Part shown: positions 22,909 through 34,437 of the stretch, in pieces
Numbering within the stretch: the stretch's first letter is position 1
How the letters are laid out: each line of letters begins with the position of its first letter
DNA from: Ustulina deusta
Lineage: Eukaryota; Ascomycota; Sordariomycetes; Xylariales; Xylariaceae
Reading direction: 5' to 3'
Assembly (NCBI GenBank): GCA_023159155.1
Contig: JAJNNX010000005.1
Span: 1,488,001-1,552,000 of the forward strand
DNA length: 64,000 bases
Program-made: the position numbers and the translations under genes
Notes under the pieces: generated by a model
Told to the model about the DNA's origin: nothing
Databases searched by the model: none
Seen by the model: the letters and a program-made list of their open reading frames with translations, nothing else

Positions 22909-24063
22909 CTATCTCGTCGCCACTGCAGGGAAGCTCCGAGAGCTCAAGAAGAGGCCCTTAACGCTGCGGATCGCGTCCTTCGTCCTCTTGAACTCGTCAT
23001 CCGCTTCCGCACTCTGGCCATATCCGAGCCCGCCATACGTCGAGAGGTCGTGAATGGGCGGATACGCCAACTTGTCCACCTGATCCCGGACTTGCCCAAT
23101 TGCTGATCTTAAATCGGCGTTGCTCTCAGCCCTTTGCGTGTGCATGAGTGTCAACTCGCGGAGCGATGCGCTTATGGCTGATAATCGAGTTGCTTGCACG
23201 TCAACCGGCTCCTCGCCACCGTTGCTAGCATTGGTCCCGAAGAGGGAGGGAGGTGGTGACGTCTGTGTGCCAACGTCGCGATGGAAAAGTTCAGTGGGAT
23301 CACTAGTCACACTCTCATTATCGTCAACGGTGCGGTCCTGCTTCTGGGACTTGAGTAGCTTTCCGTTTTTGTAAGGTACCTCGCTCACGGCGCCCTCGAG
23401 GTTCTCAACCAGCTGGGAAAGCTTTTCGTTGACATGGTGGTAGTACTCAGAGCGCGCCTCGTTGAGGTTATCGGCCATTGGTTTGACAACCAGGCCAGAT
23501 ATGCCGTAGAGAAGGGCCCACACGCCGCCCGAGACGGCGAGGATATTGGCAAGGCGCGAAGGTGTTATGAGGGGTGGCGGACGTTGAGGCTTTGTGAGGA
23601 ATTCGGGATACGTGATAATTGGAGGTGGACTGTCGGTGGTGGAGGGCGTCGCTGGTGAAGAGCTATCGCTAGTAGAAGATACTATTGATGAAGAGCCATC
23701 GCTGGTAGAAGATATTGTTGATGAAGAACCGTCGGCGGATGTCAAAGACGCCTCGGCAGTAGTATCCAGGTGAGTGTCCGCCTTGTGCTCTCCATCATTC
23801 GAGGTCGCTGAAGGTTCGGTGCCCGATGCCGGGGTGGCAGAGCGGCCCTCTTCGGGGGACTCGTCTAGGAGCTGGTCGACCTGAGCATCTTCGAGGCCTT
23901 TGCTTTTTAGGAATGCTCGCTTCTCCTCAGGGGCGGCGGCCTTCACGCTCTCGTCGTCGAGGAATTGCCGAGCATGCTCAAGAGTCGTGTTTTCGGGCTC
24001 CGAGGCGGCATCAGCATTAGGCTGCTGCCACGCGGGTATAGACGGCTTCTTTGAATCGCCCAT
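22909..24063 (-). CDS. PEX33: Peroxisomal docking-complex protein Pex14/17 (Pex33)
   Basis: This intronless ORF encodes 384 aa. Residues ~27-66 form a Pex14 N-terminal domain (ARQFLDDESVKAAAPEEKRA then FLKSKGL), the fold that binds the Pex5 import receptor. A Ser/Thr-rich low-complexity linker (residues ~100-145) has repeated SSxxSSTSD units. PPPIITYPEFLTKPQ (146-160) precedes a hydrophobic segment (171-193, LANILAVSGGVWALLYG). A predicted coiled coil follows (NEKLSQLVENLEGAVSEV). Canonical Pex14 has a different membrane and C-terminal region; this arrangement is that of the filamentous-fungal Pex14/17, called Pex33 in Neurospora. It is expected on the peroxisomal membrane with Pex13 and Pex14. 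I am sure it belongs to the Pex14/17 group; the symbol follows Neurospora usage. Confidence 0.87.
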   Translation of the reverse strand: MGDSKKPSIPAWQQPNADAASEPENTTLEHARQFLDDESVKAAAPEEKRAFLKSKGLEDAQVDQLLDESPEEGRSATPASGTEPSATSNDGEHKADTHLDTTAEASLTSADGSSSTISSTSDGSSSIVSSTSDSSSPATPSTTDSPPPIITYPEFLTKPQRPPPLITPSRLANILAVSGGVWALLYGISGLVVKPMADNLNEARSEYYHHVNEKLSQLVENLEGAVSEVPYKNGKLLKSQKQDRTVDDNESVTSDPTELFHRDVGTQTSPPPSLFGTNASNGGEEPVDVQATRLSAISASLRELTLMHTQRAESNADLRSAIGQVRDQVDKLAYPPIHDLSTYGGLGYGQSAEADDEFKRTKDAIRSVKGLFLSSRSFPAVATR

Positions 24064-26426
24064 GGGAAATAAATATTTAGCTTTCAGGGTATAATTAAGG
24101 ACGCCAACGCAGAGGATTTGCAGGATGAAGGAGTGGGTAAAGAATAGGGATACACGAGTACACTTGAAGTGTAGGTGTTGTGTATATAACGAGACTACTG
24201 TACGATGATAGTAGGTAGATGAATAGGTAGTGCCGTAGCTGCCTCGGCAAAGCTGGAGTTAGGGCGACCGACAGGGATAGTATGCGAGAGTATCCGGACT
24301 AGGTAATGCGCTATGTTGTGGGTATCCATGTCGGTATACCTAAGGTACCATTATACATAGCTGCTAGGAGTTCACTTTGTGGTTCGTCGCGCGATATCAT
24401 CAGATATGTGTTTTCCTTTTCCTTTTTCTTTTTTTCGCTATATCGCAAGCGCATTAGGTAGTGGAGTGACGTGTAGTCTTCTAGTATGAAAATAACATTC
24501 TCGTGGGGAATATCTTCACCCATACCAGAATACTACTACTAAGTACCTCATGATATATGTAGATAACTCGCGGCCATCTAAATAAATGTCTAAAAGGGGT
24601 TAGAAGGATATGGATATTAGGAGGGATACTGGGTACAAGGACAGTACCCTAGCAACCCAGAATGAGACACACGTGACTGGCTTGTAGTGAGTATCGAGCA
24701 GGTATACATGTACCGATATCCAATTCGCCCTCTTCCCAGAAGACGTACCAATCCCAGGCGCATTTCAATACTCTAGAACGCAAAGAAGGAGACATCGACA
24801 TTTATTCGTCACTGCATCGTCGAGTATCTAGTTTCAATTGAATTACCCAAAGTAAGCCACTGGCTAAGCTGCCGACCATGCCGAGCATACCTAATCCAGC
24901 TTCCAAAGCCCTGTCCCGCTGCCGCTGCTGACAACAACGAGACAGTTGTGATAGTTCACCGCCAAGGCGAGAAAAGTAAGAAGTAAGCATTCTCAGCTAA
25001 AAGCGATTCCGCTTCTGGGTGTCTGTGGAAGCTCGTTAAAAGCCAGCTCGGTGTAGACTGTTACATTGTGTCGGGCTGCGTTACACGCGAATTGACAGCA
25101 GCAGCCTGCACCTCCAAAAATCCCGTGTGGCGCCGTCGAAGTACCAGTGGAAGAGAGCATCCGGTCCGGACCCAATCGACGCGCTCGCCTCCATTCGCGC
25201 CTTCATTCGTTCGCCATCGTGAGATTGCCCAGTCAGTCTGTCCGAGTTCGTTTCGCCTCTTGTAAGTGTCCATGATCTTGTTGCCATTATCGTCGTGTCG
25301 TCGTCGTCGTCGTTGTCATTGCTGCTGCTGTTGTTATTATCATCGACATTATTGTCAGCGTCACATTTGTGCTCCGAGAAAAGAAGGGGAGTAGAAAAGG
25401 CTCGGCCTAGTGCCCTTCAAATAGTAAATGCACAAAGTCCATGTGAAGGGACCAGGGGCCAGAGGGAGAAAATGAGGGGAGACTGGTAAATTGGACCTGG
25501 GACGAAAGCATGGAACTTGGGATGGTTGCGCAGACCCAAAACCTAGCCAGCGTTTCGTTTCCTCGCTGCGGCCATCACGGGATCTGATTGATTGACGAGT
25601 GAGTGGACGGATGGGCCATCAGCATCGGTCAGCCAGCCCGCCAGTCAATCCGTCAATCCACCAATCCGCCAGCCCCGGCATGTATGTATACTGGTATCAG
25701 CGATGAAACCTCGCTGCGCGGCGCATGGCATGCGGCTGGGCCGATCCCAGCTGGGAAGCGTTGCTTTGCGGGCGACAGGGCCTGTTTGATTCAATAGGCT
25801 TTGCGAAAAACACAAGCCCAATGCAGTGTCAGCTCAGCATGGAAGAGAGGTGGAGCGAGCGCACGAACGAGGGAGGCGGAGAGGGAAAGGAAGGAGACCT
25901 GCTGTGTCGCGAGCGAAACCAAGTGGTCAAGGTTCCTCCAATCCCGATCCCGAGCCAGTTGAGACCAGACCCCCAATCAAAGAACCACAACCATCTACCC
26001 TAAGCCCTGCGGCAACCTGCCTACCTCATCCATCCACCGGCTGTTTGCTGCCACCTTCGTGTCACGGCCCCTTCTCTCTGCTGTCCACCTTCTAGCCGCA
26101 ACGAGCTTATCACAATCATCGCATCTATCTTTCCTCGCGCGCCCGCACGCACGCACACAGCCACCTTTAAAAAAAATAGCAGCATCGTCTCGCTCCCTGG
26201 TCAACATCCACATCACATCCGAGATCGAGATCGACGGCATCAGCAATAGCAGCAGCAGCATCATCAGCATCAGCAGCGTCGCCACCACCACCCCCTTCTG
26301 CATTCCGGGCCAATCCAGTGGACTGGTCGCCTTGCCCCCATTCCATCGGCCTGCACACACCGTCACTCCCCCGTCATTGGCTGACTAGCCACCACCTCGC
26401 ACATCACGGGATAGTGGCAACCCAAC
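24064..26426. other. Divergent promoter region between PEX14/17 and IES2
   Basis: A 2.4-kb head-to-head gap. There is a CGT/CTG-type microsatellite at about 25290-25350. 25980-26426 is C-rich with trinucleotide CAG/CAT runs (26225-26280), probably the IES2 leader. Short frames in both strands have no family signature. Confidence 0.45.
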
Positions 26427-27800
26427 ATGGCGTCTCGCCCTCGTCGCGCCGCTGCCCAGCGGGCAAACAAGACAATTACTGACATGGTCGATAGCGACAA
26501 CCACATTAGCAGTCGGACGGGGAAGATCATGTCATCGAGAGCTTCGCGCCGATCTGAGGGTAAGAGCGCCGCGGCATCAGTCTCGCGCGGCCCTCCATCC
26601 TCGCCCTCAGATTCTAACCACCATGTTCACTTCACAGTTAAGCTTCCGGCAAGCAAGCTCCGCCAAGCCACCTCCAGTCAGCCCGCCCAGTCGGCCCGCC
26701 AAGCCGCACGTGATAGTTTCTCCGGCGGCGAAATCATCCAGGGTAAGAGGAACCGGTATCAAAAGAAGAGCTATGTCGTCGAAACTAGTGAGGACGATGA
26801 CGAGGAGGACGACGACGATGCCGAGGGAGAGGACGACGACATGGTGGACGATGACGAGGAGGACGCCGAGGGCGAGATTGTTGTCGACGACACCATGGAC
26901 ATCGACGCCGAGGGGGACGACGACGAAGACGGTGAAGAAGATGCCGAAGGTGAAGATGATGACATGGATATGAGCGTCATCCCGCCGCCTGCTCCCGTCA
27001 TCAAAGTCTCCAAACCACCCGCCAACAAGAGAGGTAGTAACAGTAAATCCCGAGTGGCGAAGCCAGCCGCCTCAAAAGCCGCCACCTCTCATGCTAAGGA
27101 CAGCGATGACGAAGAGCTCAGCGAGCTGGAGAGTGATGCAGATGAAATCCAAGACACCGTCAAGGTCGGCGGCGGTGACGAGGAAGACGCCGAAGGTGAA
27201 GACGAAGAGGTTGAGGAGGCAGAGCCCGCGGAAGAAGATCTCGGTAGCGACGATGATGGTAGTCGAGCCGAGACTCCTGACTTGACCAAGATGACGAAAC
27301 GACAACGCGCTCGCTTCGAGGAGAACGGTGACGCGCTCATGAAGCTCTCCGATGGTGAGTTACCCAGCCGGCGGATCTGATCATGGCATTGTATTAATTA
27401 ATCTACAGAGGTACAAGCGAAGAAACACTTCACCGCTGAAGAATTGTCTATGCGCCGTGCTGAAATGGCTCGTCGTCGACGAAATCTCAGTGAGAAACGC
27501 AACGAGGAAGTCAAGGTAAGACGACAGCAATGTCCAAACTCCCACTATAGAGAGACCATTTATTTCGATACTAGATTAACATTCAATTTACAGATGGAAA
27601 CTATCAACAAGCTGCTTAAGAAGCAAGCACCAAAGACAAAGGGTAAGGCCCAGGCCGGAATGGAATCAACACCAGACTTCGACGCCCAGAAGCCAAGTCC
27701 CATCTTTGTAAGGTGGACGAGTAACAAGGATGGAATCCGTGTTTCAGTTCCCGATGAGATGTTGGCAGGTCCCGCTGGTAAAGTTTTTAGAAAAAATTAG
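26427..27800 (+). CDS. IES2: INO80 chromatin-remodelling complex subunit Ies2 (PAPA-1 domain)
   Basis: Exons are 26427-27354, 27409-27515 and 27594-27800, giving 413 aa. The N terminus is basic (RPRRAAAQRANK). Residues ~110-185 and 235-275 are dense Asp/Glu tracts with repeated DAEGE units. The C-terminal region carries the PAPA-1-like part: TKRQRARFEENGDALMKLSD, then FTAEELSMRRAEMARRRRNL, then KRNEEVKMETINKLLKKQ. It ends with the Ies2-type module SPIFVRWTSNKDGIRVSVPD followed by GPAGKVF. Both introns keep frame. Ies2 activates the Ino80 ATPase in the nucleus. Known relatives normally continue past GPAGKVF; here the ORF stops three residues later (RKN), so the C terminus may be shortened or an exon missed. 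Confidence 0.85.
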
Positions 27801-29414
27801 GCTAACAGCCTTGCTCTACGGTATAACGTTATCTATCAACAAGAATGCACCCCGGCACAAATGTATTATTAACAGGGAAATCCACTTGTCTCACGGTCGA
27901 GTCATTGGGTCAGGGAAAGGTTCTAAGCACATTCACGAACCATTCAAATAAGTAGCTTGAAAGGGTTGCCCAAAATTTTATAATATCACTACATGAATAT
28001 TTGCGGATGAACATTCTGCTCAGACAATATTTACTAATCTTACTCATGTGGGATGTACGTGTCGTTGTTCATCGTAGATTTTCGTAGATTTGTAATTATG
28101 CACAGGGAATTGGTAATATTTTTTACTCGTAGAGATAGAACTTCGCGTGTCTACCTCAGTCTGACCTGGTGTAGAGGTGATGCTAGCAGGACAAGTCATA
28201 GTACATACACATCAAGTCCCCCCAAGCATATCCTATCTGATATCGCCTTATTGCTTATTCACTCATCCCGAGCCCGTAATGTTTGCACCGAGCAATGCTT
28301 CAGCAGTCTGGTACATTGTGTAGGCAAAGATAGGGCAAAAACCTCGTGAAGCAGGGTTACCTTTTTAACACTCCATATTGTTTAAGATATACCTAGCAGT
28401 AGAGGCTTAATCATCCACGGTTGGCCATGCTTTCTAACTAATAAATCCGGGCTTGGTTCCATAGAAATGGCTCGTCACCAGGTCTTCTATTTCCCCATTG
28501 ATTTGTTCAGATGTTTTCATGGTTAGCAAGATGAATAGTTACCTAGATTTTGTTTTTTACAGATCTTTCCATCCCTTCGCTTACAATAAATACATTTAAC
28601 TAGGTATATATGGCATATACATAGAAGCCTTAATTATGCCACCAACATACAATAAGATATGTCAAGGAGTCAAGAGTCGCCTGACAAGGCAGTACATTGG
28701 ATTTTGTATTGAACACTGGAAATTGCACCATTGGATACATCATTGAACTCCAATATACATACATCACATATCCTAATGGCACCGGTATCAATGAGTATTC
28801 CCCAACCCCTATTCTTCGTTGCCACAGCAAACCAGCCATATAAATTCTCATTTTCTAATCACATTGCCATTCCAGCCCCCCCATTGAGCCTTGATCTTCT
28901 CCTCGTTCAATTGTAGTTGTAGCCACTTCTTTATAAATCTTTTGACTCCCAAACCAAGACTTGCAACACAACTACACCTTCTCAATGAGCCATCTCATCC
29001 AATATATCTAGCACCGTAGCCATCTCAATGTCCAATCCTCTGTACATTGATTCCACATTTGCCTCTTCCAGGGTCAATCCAATACTATAAATAATTCGCG
29101 CTCACCCTGCCTATCCTCGTCACCTTCTCTCCACCATCAATATCTTTGATACCCCTCGGCTCAGTATTGAAGAACAACTCAGAGTTAACACTGCATAAAA
29201 ATCACTCGGCTATCGCTTAGAACCGAAATTCGAGCAGAAGAAAGCTAGAATCGCTGAAACAAGCTCTACTATCGCACCACGATTTGTAACCCACCACCTC
29301 TATCTCTGAGTACGTCTCCCCCTCCCCTTCCCCCTCCCTCTCCACCACGGCCCCATTTCCAAGGGGGCCGCAAGTACGCTCTCAAACTAACAGTTTCCGT
29401 CCAGAAACACCAAG
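27801..29414. other. AT-rich intergenic region
   Basis: No supported gene. 29300-29414 contains a possible 5'-UTR intron of the next gene: GTACGT donor near 29310, then a long C/T run and a CAG acceptor just before the ATG. Confidence 0.4.
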
Positions 29415-30606
29415 ATGCCTAGCAGGAAAGAAATCGCAGCAATGGGTCCCGCAGAGAGAGAACTGTATGAAACAGCCAGAGAAGAGCGTGCTGCTCGCCA
29501 GCGGCGCCGCACAGGCTGGCGAACCGATGCCACCGAGAAAGAAAAAGAAACAGCCCTGCGACTCGCCATCAACCAAATGGGCGGCGGCAAGAAATACTCC
29601 TGGCTCCAACAGGTGTGTAGTTCATTGGCGTGTGTCACTGTATCTGAACAACCCCCGTCATGTCCCATCACTTCCCAACCATCTCCACCACACGAAACAA
29701 AAATTTTTTCCCAACAACCAGTCCATGAATTAACCCTCTCTCCTCAACATCCAGGGCCCAGAGACCGTAGCCGAAACACTCGGCCAACAGCGCGCGAAAG
29801 AGCTCGGCATCAAGAAAGGCAAGCTCGCCAAGGAGCTCAAGATCGGCGAGCACAGTGGCACCGGCGACAGCCCGCAGAGCCTCACGATCAAGTGGGAGGA
29901 GCTGCGAAGCGCAGGCATCAACATGACGCGGGACGAGTTCGAGAAATTCATGCGAGACTCGGGGCTTCCGGAGGAAGAGGTCCGCGCCGCCGTGACCCCC
30001 GTGCCAGAGAAGATCGTGGGCAGGTCGGCTGCTTCCGCGAGGAAGCGGTCGCGGGGTGGGGACGACGCGCCGACTACGCCGACAGAGACGCGTGGGAGGA
30101 AGAGAGGCGTCGCTGCAGATGACGATGGGGAAAATACCACCACCACGGCCCCCGCGACAAAGAAGCGGAGGCGCGAGGAGAGCACATCTATTCCGGCTCC
30201 GGCTACACCACCGAAGTCGTTTTCACCTGAGGCGTCGGGCTCGTCTCCTGCAACGAAGAAGCGGAGGCGCGAGGAGAGCGCGTCTGTTCCGGCTCTGGCT
30301 ACACCACTAAAGTCGTCTTCACCTGAGGCGCCGGGTTCGTCTCCCGTGACAAAGAAGCGGAGAATCGAAGAGAGCACGTCTGTTCCGGCTCTGGCTACGC
30401 CGCCAAAATCATCTCCGCCGGAGGCGCCGGGCTCGTCCCCCGCGAACGCCATCGAGATCGATATAGACGATGAGCCGACATTTGCGCCGCCGGGCTCATC
30501 CCCCGCGAGCGCCATCGAGGTCGATATAGACGACGAGCCGACATTTGCGCCGCCGTCGCCTACTGTGTCGGAACTAGAGGCTTGGTTGCTGGAGGAGGAG
30601 GAGTGA
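29415..30606 (+). CDS. Basic nuclear-type protein with 32-residue tandem repeats
   Basis: Exons are 29415-29612 and 29755-30606, giving 349 aa; the intron starts GTGTGT and joins KKYSWLQQ to GPETVAET in frame. Residues 1-170 are charged and probably helical (REIAAMGP-like start, then KWEELRSAGINMTRDEFEKF). From about residue 200 there are three tandem units of exactly 96 bp (30157-30252, 30253-30348, 30349-30444). Each begins with a KKRRxEE cluster that looks like a nuclear localisation signal, then Pro/Ser/Thr-rich sequence. A 63-bp unit is then duplicated (AIEIDIDDEPTFAPP and AIEVDIDDEPTFAPP), and the tail is acidic. I recognise no domain; the short KKYSWL motif recalls the C terminus of Taf4, but that is not enough for a call. 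Nuclear location is inferred. Confidence 0.7.
30157..30444 (+). repeat. Three in-frame 96-bp tandem repeats
   Basis: Units start at 30157, 30253 and 30349 with the same 12-nt core ACAAAGAAGCGG or a one-base variant. Each encodes 32 residues. The copies differ by a few substitutions, so the duplication is not very recent. Confidence 0.9.
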
Positions 30607-33067
30607 AGGGAGACGGGTATTGCAGATTTGTACGACGCTACCCCGCTATGCTGGGAGCTGGAAAATAGGGGTTCGGGAGTTTCTTGTTCTGGGGGTATTT
30701 TGCTTTGATCGTGCACTTGGGGAGTCGACGGTTTCTGCTCCGGGTAATTATTGGGTCGGCGTCACTTGGGTCATTGGGGACGGCGTTGTGGACGGTTTGG
30801 GACTGGGATGGGTATGGAAACGCGGGGGCGTTCTTATGAGGTTATGAGTCGATGAGATGGGGTGCCTGTTTTCTGTTTTGTGTGTACCTCGTGAGCAGAG
30901 GCGGTCTGCTTGATAATATTAATCGTAATTATGTCTACGGAGTTTGGAATCGATGGCTGTGATTATACTTCGCTTCCTTGACTTCTGGTTTGCTCACCCA
31001 AGAGCGAGCGCACTAAGCTCCTATCCCTATTGAGGTTCTTGAAATGTGTAAGGTGGTCTGGGGTATTTGGCTACACTAGGATAGGTAGAATTGAGAAGCA
31101 CATATGTCATCCTCGAGGGATATTGCCAATGGATGAATTACAGCGTAGTTCATAGGTTCTTTTCAAACACCTAGGGTTCAGGCGAGGGAGGTACAAAATC
31201 GGGATGGGTCATGTATTAGGTCACAAACCACGATCCAGACAATAATACGGCTAATTCCCATGATTTGGAAACAATATGCCTTCGGTAGAATTTGTCTTGA
31301 CACGTCATATCGAGCTTGCTCCGGTGTATGCATAGCTTATATGCCAAGGGTGCGCCAACAAGCTACTGAGATACAAAGGAGCCCCCGAGTATCATGGAGA
31401 ATAAAGACATTGATATAATTTCTATATGGACCAATAAAGACGCGGGGTAAAGTTAGTGGTGTTTTGTGTTCGATGGGAGTGTTCGATGACAAGAACGCAA
31501 CGTGACGCATGTTTGCTACAATGACACATCATTCCATATTCCATTTCCCCATCATTTATTGCTATTGTTCTGTGGTGGCTGATGAACAATAGCCTTGTTA
31601 GTTTTTTTAGGGCCTCACCTGCCAAAAGAAGTCCACACAATGGCATTTACAACATAACAAACAATATACCATGAGTATGTTGTATGAATGTGATGTAGAA
31701 ATTGTGGAAGCTATGGGATAGTCTGGCCACCTCCAGCTCGCTCCTCGATAGACCTGGTATTTTTGGCTACTTCTTATCATGACATCCACACTTCTCTCGC
31801 AAGGCAGATACGTGTTATTTCCCAAAACAAGATTCCAGATACATGAAATCCTAGTCTGATGAATAATATGTGGCATCACAAGACAACATCTAAGTTGATA
31901 CAGGAATTCAAGGCAGGCTGATCAATATCTAATGATATCTGTTTCTACTATTGGAAGGAACTCAAAGTCTAGAGCACCCGATTTAGTCATTAACTTATTA
32001 ATGATGAGCCGAAAGGTGTGTGTCAAAAATACCCTGGGCTTCCAGGACTCGGTATTCATTTCCACCTACATCCCTTTATGTTTTTATTGTTTTACCACGA
32101 GTAGCGGTACCTGTCTCGTGTTGTTTACATTAATACCGAGAACTCGAAGCTAAAAAAGTTTACAGAGCTAAGATGTACAGTGGCTCAAAAAACGTCCCGT
32201 CTGCTTTTTTCCAAGGCCGAAATATCTTTATCACACAAAGTACAATTTCTGCCCTAATTCAAGCGAAAAAAAAAAAAAAAACCAGATGGGACTTTTGTTG
32301 AGTGACTGTAGGTAAAATCTAAAACCCAGCTGGATTCAAACTGGAAAGCATTGAGTGAATTCCATATGCCTACCAAAATAAAAATAACCTGTCAAATTGG
32401 CACCCTTGCCTTGCTACCAATATTAATTCTCTCCGAGTTCAGATTGCCGAAAATCCCTCTCAGTTATTCATGGAGCTGGAGACACCCAACATTCAGTGTT
32501 ATACACTACATCTGCCTTGCCGGTGTAGACATCGGCTTGTTAGTACATATGCACTAAAAAGGTAGTGGTGAGCATTTTCTGAACACTTCTACCACCTAGC
32601 ATCCCTTCCTCTGTCCTTCTAGAGTGATACCCGGTGTCCTGCTTGTATTATATTGATCAACTGGTCTCCCCAGAAACCGGTGGCCTTAGGGAAGGCACAC
32701 CACTTTAACCACAAGTATGTCCACTGGGTTCGTTTTTTTGTGCACCACAAGTTCCCAAATGTAAACAATACGAACATATGCGGGGCAACACAGCTCCGAG
32801 AGCTTTTGTGTATAACGCCGATAACTTCAAGCCCTGTTACTAGGCCGAGCTTTCTTCCACAGCATGTAATATTCACCAAACACCTGACCGAGGTCAATGG
32901 ATCAGGGCTTGTTTTGATGTTTTTTTCACCTTTCCATCTTTCCACCTTCGCACAAAATTCCTTTTCCTATCACCGACTATTCTTCACCAGTCTTTGCCAA
33001 CCACAATTTAGCACCCGCCTTTTTGTCAAGCACCCCTCTGTTGCCAAACCTCACTCGGTTGCTAGCC
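30607..33067. other. Intergenic region containing a MITE
   Basis: No supported gene over 2.4 kb. It holds the terminal-inverted-repeat element at 32178-32308. Flanking DNA is AT-rich. 32650-33067 has an open frame without family signature that is probably promoter and leader. Confidence 0.45.
32178..32308. mobile_element. Tc1/mariner-type MITE, copy 1
   Basis: A 131-bp element begins CAGTGGCTCAAAAA and ends with the near-inverse (..TTGAGTGACTG). It is flanked on both sides by TA (32176-32177 and 32309-32310), the target duplication of Tc1/mariner elements. It has no coding capacity. The first ~95 bp, including an A-rich run, are clearly related to the element at 51802-52036. Confidence 0.8.
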
Positions 33068-34437
33068 ATGGCGGACAACAAAGAAGCCAAGCAAGAGCAT
33101 ATTTTTGACAAGTCCTTGATAGACCCGCGTCTAATACCAGACACTGCAAAGACGCATGAAAGTGAGACCAACCGCCAGGCTGCAGCTCCAGGTTTTGTAC
33201 CAAGTCCTACTCCAGCATCAGCATCAGCATCAGCCTTAGCATCCACATCGGCATTAGCATTAGCATCAACATCGACTCCAGCTCCAGCTCCAGCTTCGGC
33301 TCGTGTCCCTTTCCGCCCTTATGATGAATCCTGGTGGGCGAGTTTCGAGGATGACATAGATGATGAATACACGACACTTCCTCAGTCTGCATACAAGTCT
33401 CTGGATTATATCATCGCTCCTGGAGATATGCGAGACGATGAGCGCTATTGGCATATGGGATTGCAAGCAGGCATCGGACTCGGCATCCAGACTGCGAGAG
33501 AAGCTATCTTGAACGAGATGCAGGACCATAATAGCGTGTTCGGTCGACAAATCCGATCCGACCCTTCCGACCCTGATCCCTATCAAATGCGAATGGAACT
33601 TGGCCAGCGTTGCCAAACAGGCTTCGACCTACGTGTTGCTAATCGAGCTGCAAACCGCTACATCAGAAGCTGCAATCAGATTGCGGATATCGTTGTCTAC
33701 AATGGTCTCACCGAGTGCCTTCCGGAAACTGGAAATCACATGATAGGAACTTCTATGCTTTTCTCCGAGGAGGACGTGGCCCGCTGCCACGCGAATTCCC
33801 GGGTTATTAACGAAGCGCTTGGAATTTCCAGCGATCAGCTACAACCTAACTTTGGGACAGCCGACGATTCTCGCGCCGAACAACCAGCTCCGCTGACAGC
33901 TTCGTTCACGGCAGACGGTGTAAGCATCGGTGGCGTCGACATGACTCAGCTTAGTGGCACCGCTGCTCTCATCGCGAACGCTGTCACATATGGCATCGGC
34001 GGTCGCGGTCCTGGAATGCGCAACGGGCAGTACAGGCCTAGAGGACCTGCACCTACACCAAACGTATCTCATCCCACTCAAGATGCCTCTCCATCTGGCT
34101 GCCTAGGGGATGATGACGTAGAAGTCAAGGTAAAGCATATGTGAAGCCCCTGTATGAACCGAGGAGTCACGTTGACTAACCCCTTTGCTAGACAAGACAC
34201 AAGGATGGCGATGAAGGAGAGGATGCGCCCAACGACAAGCCCAAAGCGAAGCGTAGGGCCCGGAACGCCCCGAGAAATAGCACGAAGGCGTCGGCTCGAC
34301 CAACCAAGGGCCGGGGCGTCAAGAAAACTTCGTGTGGTGCCCCTCATTCTTCAGGAAATACCATGGACAGTGCTGGTGTGTCTTCGCAACATGGTCCCGT
34401 GATTAAGACAGCCGGACAGTCTAAGATGAAGAAATGA
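33068..34437 (+). CDS. Hypothetical protein, unrecognised
   Basis: Exons are 33068-34129 and 34192-34437, giving 435 aa; the 62-nt intron has GTAAAG, a CTAAC branch site and a TAG acceptor. The start MADNKEAKQEHIFDKSLIDP follows a C/T-rich leader; the frame is open further upstream but without a better ATG. Residues ~47-77 are a low-complexity Ala/Ser/Thr/Pro tract built from GCATCA/GCATTA repeats. The central ~200 residues look globular (ERYWHMGLQAGIGLGIQTAR, then RCQTGFDLRVANRAANRYI). The C-terminal exon is strongly basic (DKPKAKRRARNAPRN, PTKGRGVKK), suggesting nucleic-acid binding or nuclear location. No family recognised. Confidence 0.65.
33204..33298 (+). repeat. Coding hexanucleotide tract (Ala/Ser/Thr/Pro)
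   Basis: Runs of GCATCA, GCATTA and TCCAGC within the hypothetical gene encode ASASAS, ALALAS and PAPAPAS. Probably a slippage-prone, length-variable linker. Confidence 0.75.

Noticed and set aside
26771..27085. Ser-rich minus-strand frame opposite IES2
   Set aside because: Mirror of the GA-rich Asp/Glu codon runs of IES2; poly-Ser low complexity only.
29730..30716. 328-codon minus-strand frame opposite the repeat-bearing gene
   Set aside because: It is Ser-rich antisense of GC-rich repeats; the + strand model has an intron with good signals and a sensible start.
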